DNA of 64,000 bases, taken from Dasypus novemcinctus (taxonomy: Eukaryota; Chordata; Mammalia; Cingulata; Dasypodidae). A program made the translations under genes and the position numbers. Where the stretch lies: assembly GCF_030445035.2 (NCBI RefSeq), contig NC_080678.1, positions 114,678,599 through 114,742,598 on the forward strand, given 5' to 3'. The notes beneath the pieces are model-generated. The model saw only the letters and a program-made list of their open reading frames with translations. It made no database searches and was not told the DNA's origin. Each line of letters begins with the position of its first letter. Within the stretch, counting starts at the first letter, position 1. Shown here piece after piece: positions 37,101-49,100 of this stretch.

Positions 37101-40100
37101 TTCCTGGTGGATTGTTCCTTATATTAATATATAATGGTCTTCTCTATCTCTTATAACTTTTTTTTGCAATTCAAGTCAGTTTTGTCCAATATAGCTACCT
37201 CTGCTCTTTTTTTGGTTACTGTTTGTGTGAAGCATCTTTTTCCAACCTTTCACTTTCAGCTGGTTTGTATCCCTGGGTCTAAGGTGAAACTCTAGTAAGC
37301 AATATATGGATGGTTCTTTTTTAAAAATCCATTCTGTCAGCCTATATCTTTTGACTGGGGAGTTTAATCCATTCACATTCAATAATGCTACTGTACATAC
37401 ATTATTTACTTATAGCATTTTATTCTTTGGTTTTCATGTATCAAAGATTTGTTTTCATCTGTCTTTTTACTCTTTTGGTTATCCTTTCTGCTATTCCTTC
37501 TTCTATCCTGTTTTCCAAACCTCTCTCTCCTATCTTTTCCTTTCAGGCTGTAACTCTTCCTTTAATATTTTCTGCAAAGGTAGATCCTTTTTGTTTTTTT
37601 AATAAGTTATCTTAGTTTCTATTTGTTTGTGAATGTTTTACACTGGCTTTCATATTTGAGGGACAATTTTGCTGCATAAAGGATTCTCAGCTGGCAGTTT
37701 TTCTCTTTCAATATCCTATTTGTATCATATCATACTGTTATCTTCTTGCCTCCATGGTTTCTGATGAGAAGTCTGCACTAAGTCTTACTGGGTGTTCCTT
37801 GTATGTGATGATTTGCTTCTCCCTTGCTGCTCTCAGAATTTTCTCTGTATCTTTGACATTTGACATTCTGAGTAGTATGACTCTTGCAGTGGGTCTATTC
37901 AGATTTATTCTGATTGAGATACACTGAGCTTCTTGGACATGTAAGTTCATTTCTTTTGTGTGAGTTGGGAAATTTTCAGCTATTATATCCTCAAATATTC
38001 TTTCAGCCCCTTTTCCCTTCTTTTCTCCTTCTGGAATTCCCTTGACACGTATGTTGTTGCATTTCATGTTATCATTCAACTCCAAACCCCTGCTCTATTT
38101 TTTCCATTCTTTCTTTCTTCTTTTTTCTCTTCAGTTTCAGCATTCTGTCTTCTATATGACTTATTCTTTCTCCAGTCATTTTGAATCTACTGTTGTATGC
38201 CTCTAATGTGGTTTTGATCTTACCTATTGTGTCTTTCATTCCCATGAGCTCTGTTACATTTCTGTTCAGGTTTTTAAATTCTTCTTTGTGTTAGCTCAGT
38301 ATCTTCTATTGTAATATTATTTTTATTTTTAAAGAAGCATTGGATTACATAAATGTCACATAAAAATTATAGGGAATTCCCATATGTCCCATCCTCTCCC
38401 CCGTCCACATTTTCCCACCTTAACAACATCTTTCATTAGTGTGGTACATTCGTTACAATTGAAGAACACATACTGAAGCATTGCTACTACCCGTGGATTA
38501 TATTTACATTATAGTTTTTAACCTCTGTCCTGCACAATCTTATAGGTTATGACAAAATATATAATGGCCTATACCAATCACTGCAGTGTCATGCAGAACA
38601 ATTACAATGTCCTGAAAATACCCGGTATTGCACCTATTTTCCCTCTCTGTCCCTTCAGAAACTCTGGCGGCCACTAATTAGTGTTTTCTCAATGTTCTTT
38701 ATGTCTTTGGATGCCTTGTCTTTCAAGTCATTAATTTGATTTTGGAAATTTGTGTTCATCACATTGATTAATTGTCTCAAATCTTCTATCTCTTCTGAAG
38801 TTTTGATATATTCTTTTTCTTGGGCCATTTCTAACATTTTCTTACTATGGCTTGTAATTTTTGATATCCAGGCATCTGATTAGGGTGGTGAGTTTACTCA
38901 GATGCTAAATTTTTTTCCTCTTTCATAGGGCTTTAGTGGCAAGAGGCTATGTGTTACTGCTATTCTTTGATTTTTGGTTCAATCTGTTCTGAGTCTCTGG
39001 GATTGTCCTGGTTAGTTGATCAAATTGGGCTATGAACCCAGTAATGGGGAGCAGACCTGCTTCCTAGGGCTTTGTGGAGGGAGATTGCAAAGGCCAGAAA
39101 AAGCCTCTCTTTCTTATTTAATTTTAATTTTCTCACATGCAAATACTTGGTCACCCAGCAGATGGCGATCTTTGGTAACCCTCTTTCAATGTCCACTTGA
39201 AGTGTGTTGCTGCAACATTGACTGGATCATTGTGACAAAGTTTCCTGTCTGGAGGCTAATAGCTTTGTAATTGACACTTTCTCAGGGGCAGTTCTCCAAA
39301 CTTTGCTGGCTGCCCCCTCTCATTTCCCAGGTGGGAAGTAATTTCTCTCCCCTTTGTGACCTCAAAAACCAGTCCTGGTCAGTAGAGAGGGAGATTGAGA
39401 GAGTTGGATCTCTTTAATCTCTTGCTAGCTCTTAAGACAAACAATGGTGTGGCCCCATCTGGTTTGGAAGGGCCCATGGGACACAGCAGACCAAATTTGT
39501 GGGTCAAAAGCTGGGTCAGCCTTAGGCTGTGTCCTTCTCTCTCACTTTTTCTGGGGAGGTAGATCCCTAGGGCCCCATTTGTAGCCATCAATCCAGAGGT
39601 GTGAGAATTCAAAAGCTTTTATATTGTGGGGGAAGGTGCTGGCATTTGCAGCTATGGCTTTTAATGCATAGTTTTGTAGACACAATTATTTTCCCTTGCC
39701 CCTTTCTCTTCTGGGAAGTGTCCAGTCATCCCCTGGTGTCCTAAACCCTAGAAGATTATTTTCCCAAGCTGTTTATGTCTGCCGTCTAGATATTTTTTAA
39801 GGAAAGAAGAGAGTCCTGTGTGTTTTTAGTCAGCCATCTTTCTGGAAGTTCTAATGTATTTTTAAAAATATTATTTATTATTATTGTTATAATTATTTAT
39901 TTATCAGTTGTATTGGTGTATATCATTCATACATGAACACACATAAACAGTGTGTAGTAAAAGTTGTGAACTTACAAAACAAACATGTATGACATTATAC
40001 AGAGTCCCATATATCACCCCACCCCATATATCACCCCACCCCACATCTTGCATTTTTCTGAAATATTTGTTACAAATTATGAGAGTATCATCAAAATATT

Positions 40101-43100
40101 ACTACTAACCATAGTCCGTATCTTATATTTGGTGTATTTCCCCCCAAACCCACCTTATTATTATTATTATTATTATTTGATAAACTGCTTTTGTCTGTTA
40201 TTTTATTTTATTTTTATCCCCCCCCCCTTATGGCTTTTGCATACTGTCTGCTCTCTGTGTCCGTATGCTGCACATTCTTCTGTGTTTTTGTCTTCCTTTT
40301 TTTTTTGTTGTGTCATCTTGCTGAGTCAGCTCTCCACACTGCTTGCGGGCTGGGTGGTGCTCTGCAGCATGCAGGCGAGACTGCCTTCACAAGGAGGCCC
40401 CAGGATGCAAACCCAGGGCCTCCCATATGGTAGATGGGAGCACAACTATTGCGCCACAGCCACTTCCCCCTATGATTATTTTTTAATATATATTTATTAC
40501 AGGAGTTGTGCACCTATAAAACAATCATGCATATGTGTAAAATTGCTGTACAACAGCCCTTCACCCTTCACCAACACACCACACCATAGTGAAACATTTG
40601 TTACAGATTATGAGAAAATATCATTAGACCATTACCACCAACTATGGTCCATAGTGTACATTTGGCACACTTTTTCCATATTCCTTCATGATCAACATAG
40701 TAATCTTTGGCATAGATGCAAGAATATTACATTATTCCTGCTAACCACAGTCCATAGGTCACAGCAGTTGTATTTATTCCATGCTTCTCCACATTTCCAC
40801 CACCCTGTAATAGTGATGTACATCTGTTCTTGCTCACAGAAGGACACTCTTTCATCTGTACCATCAACCACAATTCTCTTCCACCTCTGGGTTCACTGTG
40901 TTATTTAGTCCCTAGATTAAGCTCTAGCTTTCTTTCAGTTGGCATTTACATCCCTGGATCACCCTTTCCAGCCACATTCCCATTTATAAACCAGCTGTTA
41001 TTCACTATAATATGTTACCATCAACTCTGTCCATTTCCATGCTTTAACGGTCAAGTTAATTAAAAATTCTACATACGTTAAGCATCAGTACTCCTTCTCA
41101 GACCTCCTCATAACTCCTGATAACCTGTCCTCTAGGGTTTAACTCCATGAATTTATTCTTCATATTTCATTCATATTAGTGAGACCATGCAAGATTTGTC
41201 CATTTGTGTCTGGCTTACTTCACTTAGCATAATGTCTTCAAGATTCATCCATATTATCATTGGTGTCCCAATTTCATTTCTTCTTAATGCAGCATAGTAT
41301 TCCATCATATGTATATACCACATTTTGTTTGCCATTCATTGGCTGTTGGAAACTTGGGTTATTTCCATCTTTTGGCAATTGTGAATAGTGCTGCTATGAA
41401 CATCGGTGTGCCACGTGTTCTTCTGTTTGTGCCACAGACTTCAGTTCTTCTGGATATATTCCTAGTAAAGGAATTACTGGATCATATGGAGGTTCTATAT
41501 GTAACTTCCTGAGGAAGAGCCAAACTGTCTTCCACAGAGGCTGCACCATTTACAACCCCACCGACAGTGAAGGAGTGTTCCTATTTCTCCACATCTTCTG
41601 CAGCACTTGTTTTGTTTTGTTTTTTAAATTATGGCGATTTTATGTGGTGTAAGATGAGATCTCATTGTCGTTTTGATTTACATTTCTCTAGTAGCTAGTG
41701 ATATGGAACACTTTTTCATGTGCTTTTTGGCCATTTGTATTTCCTCTTTGGAGAAAAGTCCATCTAAATCTTTTGCCCATTGTTAAGTTGGATTGCTTGT
41801 TTTTTTATTGTTGTTGTATGCTCTCTTTTATTTAGAATGGAAATCAAGCCCTTATCAGATATGTGGTTTCCAAATATTTTCTCCCATTTCATGGGATGAA
41901 GTCATTTGCATCACAGAAGTGTTTGAGTTTGAGGAGGTCCCATATATCCATGTTTTCTTTTGTGGCTCATGCTTTTGGTATAAGGTTTAAGAATCTACCA
42001 CCTACCACCAGGTCTTGAAGATGTTTTCCTACATATTCTTTTAGGAGCCTTATGGTTCTTGCATTTATATTTAGGTCTTTAATCCATTTTGAGTTAATTT
42101 TTGTATAAGGCATGAGATAAGGGTTCCTTTTCTTTCTTTTGACTATGGATATCTAATTCTCCCAGCACCATTTGTTAAATAGACTGCTCTGCCACAGCTG
42201 GGTGGGTTGGATAGGCTTGCCAAAAATTACTTGACCATAGATATGAGGGTCTACTTCCAAACCATCAGTTTGGATTCACTGGTATATGTGTCTGTCTTTA
42301 TGCCAGTACCATGCTATATATTTTTTTAACCATTGTAGCTATGTAATGTGATTTAAAATCTGGAAGAGAGGGTCCTCTAGCTTTGCTTTTCCTTTTCAAG
42401 ATGTTTCTGCCTAATCAGAACCCCATTACCCTACCAAATAAATTCAATAATTGTGTTTTCCATATGTTTAAAAAATGCTGGTGAAATTTGTATTGGGATT
42501 GCATTGACTGTATATCAAATTGTGTAGAATTGATGTCTTAATGATATTTAGTCTTCCAATATATGAGCTTGGAATATTCTACCATTTATTTAGGTCTTTT
42601 TAAAAATTTCTTTTGACAATGCATTGTAGTTTTTTGAATGCAAGAGCTCTACATCCTTGGTTAAAATTATTTTTATATATCTGATTCTTTTAATCACTAA
42701 TGTAAATGAAATTTTTTTCCTGACTTCCTCCTCAGACTGCACATTATTAGCGTATAGAAACATCACTGATGTTTTTGTGCATTGCGGGTTGCTTATTGGT
42801 ATAGCATGCTGATTGATTTTCTTGTGCTGAACCACCCTTGCATCCCTGGTATAAAACCCACTTTATCATGATGAATAAGTTTTTAAATATGTTGTTGGAA
42901 TCAATTAGCAAGTATTTTGTTGAGGATTTCTGTACCCGTATTCATTAGGGAAATGGGTCTGCAATTAAAAAAATTTTTGTAATATCTACATCTGGCTTTG
43001 GTATTAGGGTGATATTGGCTTCATAGAATGAGTTTGGTAGCGTTCCTTCTTATTCCATTTTTTGGAAAGAGCTTGAGTAAGATTTGTATTAATCATCTTT

Positions 43101-46100
43101 GAATGCTTGGTAGAACTCACCTGTGAAACCATCTGGTCCTGGGCTTGTCATTTTGGGAGTTGTTTGATGACTGTTTCAATCTCTTTCCCTGTGATTGGTT
43201 TGTCAAGGTCTTCTGTATCTTCTAGGGTCAGTGTAGGTTGTTCATACATTCCTGGGAATTTTTCCATTTCATCTACATTGTCTAGTTTTTTGGTGTACAG
43301 TTGTTCATAGTATCCTCTTACGATATCTTTTATTTCTGTGGGATCAGTAGTAATGTCCCCATTTTCATTTTTTATTTCATTTATTTGCATCTTCACTCTT
43401 TTTTTCCTTGTCAGTCTAGCTAAGGGTTTGTTGATTTTGTTAATCTTCTCAAAGAACCAATTATGAGTTTTGTTAATTTTCTCTATTGCTTTTTGTTCTC
43501 CATTTCATTTATTTCTCTTCTGATATTTGTTATTTCATTACTTCTACTTGCTTTGGGATTCATTTGCTGTTGTTTTTTTCTTCTTGATTTTAGCTCTTTC
43601 TTCTTTTTTAGTATAAGCATTGAGTGCCATCAATTTCCCTTTCAACACTGCCTTCACTGCTTCTCATATGTTCTGATATGTTGTGCTCTTGTTTTCTTTT
43701 GTTTTGAGATATTTATTGATTTCTATTGAAATTTCTTCTTTGGCCCACTGATTATATAAGAGTGTGTTGTTTAATTTCCATATATTTGTGAATGTACCCT
43801 TTTTCCACCTCTTGCTGATTTTCAGCTTTATTCCATTAAGATCAGAGAAGGTGCATTGTATAATTTCTATCTTGTTGAATGTATTGAGATCTGCTTTTGC
43901 AGAGTTAAAATGGCAGCTACTGGGTGCTTTCCAACTTGAACAGGTTCAAACTTTAACTGTTTTTAGGGTTATATTTTAGCCAGCCGTGTTTACTAATCAC
44001 TACGTGAATTCAGGGACCAACTATCTCTTCCTCCCCCATTTTTGGGAAATGGAGCTTCCAACTCCAGCCATGGAATAGCCCTTGAGGCAGCTTCTCCACC
44101 AGTGGAGAATGGACACTGGCCTCCATAGTGTAGAGTGCTCTACTCATGAATCTTCTCTGCAGATGGTAGGTCTCCTCCTTCCATTCTTTCAAGGATGTTG
44201 CAGGATGCTCATCTGGTCTCCTAGGGCCCCCAAGCAGGTGCTTTACATAGTTCTGGGAGATCACCAACTGCCTTGTAGGATGAGCTAACTCTCAGAGCAC
44301 CCTACTCTGCTGCCATCTTGCACCTCCTCCCTCTAATGTATTTTTTTCTAATTTTTCATACTTTATTCCTTGTATGAATAGGTTAAGAAAGTAGAATTTC
44401 CCCAAGCACTGATTTATAGATAATGTGAAAAAGCAGCACACAAAACAAAACATTCAGTTTCACAGATAGTTACATTCAATGATCACTTTAAATGCAATTT
44501 CAACTCTCATTTTAAGCTAATTGCAATAATAATTTAATACAAGATAGTTAAATACACACACAATCTGTATATCCTGAACTACAAGTGGTTTCTGTGGCCA
44601 CATATGCTTTTAGGCAAGTACACATTTCCACAATGAACAAGTACTAACAAATATATTAATAAAACACTACCTCAAATGCTTATCCTGCCATCAGCTTTTT
44701 AAGCAATGCCATTCATGCTACTGAAAGCATTTCTTTTTAGAAGATTTAAACTGACTTGGGAAACTCAGTTGTAAAGCTTGACAAACAGAATGTATAAACC
44801 CCAAAGATTTTAAATTTAAAAAAGCCTACCAACACTGAGGCATTTACATGAAACTTAGTTTCTCAAAAAACAAAACACTCTTGCTATGTGAAGAAAATTA
44901 AAACAAATGACCACTTAAGACACTTAAGCATTCTCTAAAAATACCGTATTTTCCTATATCATCATCTACTTAAGAGAAACACAAACCAGTTCACTTCATT
45001 AGTAATATCAGAGTTTTGTCTAGAAACTTAAGAAAATACAAAAAACATGTCTCAGCTATCACAGGATCAAAGGTGCCATTTACTTGTCACATATAAAACA
45101 GCTACAATATAGCCTACAATGACAAAAAAGGACACCTAACACATAAGTACTACTTCATCATCTAGTCAAAAGTCAGAAGGAATTACATGAATTGCAAGGT
45201 ACTTTGACTTATATATGATCATTAAAACCCAATGACAATATAAAGACAGGCAATTAAAGACTCAAAAGCTCTAAAATTGAAGACAGGAAAATAAAGGCTG
45301 AAACCTGTATGTTTCTCCAGCTTTCATTTTCATGGTTAGATATCCGGACCTTACTATAGGAAATATGCAGTTACTATATATATTTGACCCAGAAGATAAG
45401 GAAGCTTTAAGAAGTACAAAAAGGATCAAGAGCCATAGTTTGTGTGATCAAATGCTTTTCTAGATTGTTTCAATTCTTCATTCATAGTAAGTCTTTAGCC
45501 CTAGCAAACTTCCTTGGGTCCTTTCGAATCAAGAAGATGATATCTTCAACTTGTACTCGACCTTGTCTTCCAACTGACATTGCCTTGTGAGTCATCTCAG
45601 TGATGACCTCTATGACAAGGTCTTCAAGAATATCCACTGACTCAGTATAAGGATTCTGGTCATCCCCAAATCCATACATCATACACTGTAGTTCCTTAGA
45701 AAAAAGTCTCTTTCTATTACCCTGTCCACCTTCTGCACCTCCTCCAATTTCTTCATTTTCTTCCTCAAATGTGGGGTCTTCCTCTTCATCTTTCTATTTT
45801 TAATTTCATCCATTGTGTCTTTAATTCCCATAAGCTCTGTTACTTTTCTTTGCAGTCTCAAATTGGTCTTTATGCTCACTCAGTGACTTCTTAATACTCT
45901 TTATCCCTGTAGTCATATTTTCTTTCAATTCTTTGAAGTGATTTGGGAGTGTTGCATGATTATCATTCATTAATTTTCTTAAATCCTGTATATCTTCAGG
46001 ATATTTGGTCTGTTCCTTTGGCTGGGCCATCTCTTCCTGCTTCCTAATATGGCTTGTAATTTTTCGCTCATGTCTAGGCATCTGAATATGTCAATCAATT

Positions 46101-49100
46101 TGCTCTATTAGCCAATTTCTTCTGTTGCCTGTTTGCTGCCTCCCCCCCCCGCCCCACCCCAGCTCTTCTTTGATACTTGGTTCACCTTATTCTGAGTCTT
46201 TAAAATTACCCAGCTTAAGTTATCAAAACTGGGCCAGGGATTCACTAATGGTGTGCAGATTTTCTCCCAGGAATTGGGGTTAAGAGAGTCCTTAAAGCAG
46301 TTTTTGTCCATGCAATTTCCAGACCATCCAGCACATGGTGTTTCTTGGAAAACCTTTCTGTGGAAGTGTTTCTTTCAATCTCTACTTTCCTGTGTGGTGC
46401 AGTCAGAGCTGAAATTCACAGCAGGCTTTGCTGGCTGAATTCATGGAAGAGAAGCCTTCTGATGCCCCTTCCCTTTTCCCTTGAAACAGCTGGCAGGGAG
46501 GAGGACATCTGTTCCCCCCGCACTGGGCTGCAGTGAGCCAGGCTTTTACCCCAGCTTAATATCTTGGGATGGGGGAGGGGAGCCCTTCCCAGCCATGGTG
46601 GGCATTTGATAGCTCAGGTTTGTTGTTTTGGGTTCTTCATCTCTCTGTCCCCTGCCCTCCTGGGAGTTGCATAGCACTGTCCTGGTCTGTTGACTCCCAA
46701 AGCAGGTCCCTAGGACAGCTTTTGGCCCTTTCTCCATTGTTTTTGTGAGAGAGTTGAGCCCTGCCTGCCTACTCCAATGCCATCTTCCTGGAACTCAACT
46801 AGCCTAGTTGAAATGAAAACATTCCACAAGAGCCACCCCTGTGAGGGGGCTGGCCTGCCACCTCCAGGGTCCTTCTGCTGGAGAGGGCAGCACTCCCAGC
46901 AGCTCTGAGCACAGCCCTCATGGGCTGCAGGTGGTGGCAGACCCAGCCTCCATCCTGCAGAGAGACAGTGGATGACGCTGCTCACCCTCCTTCCCGGGCG
47001 CAGCTCGGCCCGGGCCTTGGAAAGCAAAGGTCCTGCTCCTCCAGCCTGGGGGATGACTGTGAGGCCAAGCCCCACTCAGAGGGCGGCTTTGCAGTGCCCT
47101 TCACCCCAGTCCAGGGGCCAGTGAGTGTGCAGGCTGCAGACTGAGAGGTGCCCCTACAGCTGTGGGCATGCGCTCAGCCTCCTGTGCCCCAGTCCCAAAC
47201 CCCACAGTAACCGAAGGCTAAAGGAAAGCCAAAGCATCCAAAATCCCCTCCCATGTCAGGCTTCCCCATTGCAGGAAAGGGCGCCCCTAGCCACTCAGTC
47301 CTCTCCTCCAAAGCTCACGGCCCCCTCGTGCCTCTTTGCTTCCCCCGCATCCAGCCACCAAAAGTGCTGCTGCCTTCAAGTCCACACCACCCTGGGATCT
47401 GTCAGGCCCTGGCATACTCACTGTCCTTGGATAAAGCCCACGCTGCCCGTCCTGCTCACTCCCTTCCTCCCTGCACAAGCACGAGTAGTTCTGACCTCAG
47501 GACCTTGGCACAGGCCCCTCCACAGCCTGGAAGATTCCTCCCTCAGACCTCTCCCTGATGGCTTCCTCACCTGTTGGGGCTCAAAGCAAGCACTGCCTCC
47601 TTGGAGAGGCCTGATTTTTAGTGAAGGTTCAACAGCATACAATCATTGTGAGAATCGTAGAATGAACTTGAAATACTCATCACCTGCTGTCAGTAATGGC
47701 CCACCCATGCCAAGCTGGTGACATCAGTATCCCCGCTGCTGCTTATTTGAAGCAAATCCCAGACATCACGTCAGTTCATCTGCAAATATCGTAATGTCTC
47801 CAAACGAGAAATTGTACCTGTAAAAGATGATCCAGGCCACCCTTTCTGAGAGGATGTCCCTTCAATTCCATGCTCTGTGCCTTCCCCGTTTTTGTTGTCA
47901 TGCACTTCACACTCCCTGACATTTATTTTGTTCATGGTTCTATTTTATGGGATTGCCTCCCCATCCAGTCACAAGAACGTTCCTGCCTTGAGAACGTCTC
48001 TCTGCCTGCCTTGTTTCTTTTAAATACCATCGGCTGCCCAGTGCCAGGGATCCCACAATTTCTCAGAGTAGACGATGGCCGAAGGAGAGGCTGGCCCCCT
48101 GCCAGGGTCCACTTGTCTGGCCGAGGGCAGCAGGAGGTGGTGGATGGATGGACATGCACTGACCTTCTGCTGTGGGTTTTCTCTTTTAGATAAAGCAGCA
48201 AGCTCTTCTGGAGACAACGTCATAACTTGTCCTGGAGTAGAACCTCAGATACTTGGAAAGTAAGTGCCCCAACCTGGGGACCCTTGTGGCAGGAGACCAG
48301 ATGGGCAGTGGTTTAGGGGTCCTGGGTGAGGACACCCTCGGCCAGGGCACCCGGGGAGCCCTCTGTACCTACCCTGATGGGTGGTCCTGGGGGTGGGCAG
48401 GGATCCGTGTGGCCCAGCTCTGCTGAGGATGGCAGGAGGTGGAGGGAGCCTGCCTTAGTTTCCCCACTGCTGGGACATCTAGCAGCCATGGGTTGTCTTG
48501 ACAAGAGGGATTTCTTGGCTGCCAGTGTTGGGGCTGGAAGCTGGCTCCCTCCAGGGTGCGCAGCGCTCTGGTGCTGGCAGCCGGCAATCCTGGGGTCCCG
48601 TGGCTCCCCCACCACATGGCCATGTGCTCTCCTCTCTCTGCCGGTTCCCAAGGACTTCCAGCGTCTTCTCCACCAAGTGGCTTTCCCTTGAAAGCCCTCA
48701 GTCACAGCACTAAGGGCAGTCTCATTCCCCTGACCGCAGCATAACGATGTCCTCAGAAGTTCCACTGACGCTGGGTTACACCCCAGGACTGGGTGCAGGT
48801 GGTGAACATGGTTTCTTCTGGGGCATGTGCTTCAGTCCATCTGGTTCCAAAGAGCTCCTGCCACTCACCAGAGCTGAGCCCATGTGCCCTGCCCACACGG
48901 AGCAGCCCAGGGAACCCCCCCATTGCTGCCACTCACGTGGCACGTGGCCACACGGTGCACAGACGATGCTGGGCTCCTGGGGCCGGCCGTGTCCCTCGGG
49001 GCCTCTGCACCAGGCCGACCTCGTGCTCTGGGGAAGGAGAGCTCGCCCCATTCTCTCCACTACCCCAGTGCCTTGCTGGCAAAGTCACTGCACCCAGGAG

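Larger units (their letters stand above)
34691..39849 (-). mobile_element. Antisense LINE-1, 5' part with ORF2, ORF1 and 5' UTR
   Basis: The complement reads from mid ORF2 (near 34700) through the endonuclease N terminus (37176-37382, with [20 protein letters not shown], then KVKGWKKM) to ORF1 (37738-38837) and the 5' untranslated region (38880-39849). 34740-35400 repeats the same part of ORF2 as 33600-34280, so this is not simply the continuation of the preceding element. It holds a DAS SINE at 36250 and repeat X at 38325. Confidence 0.85.

Noticed and set aside
45482-45682. TAF13 as a functional gene
   Set aside because: No introns, start codon missing, a 4-base deletion removes the C terminus, and it carries an A tail between LINE-1 pieces: a retrocopy.
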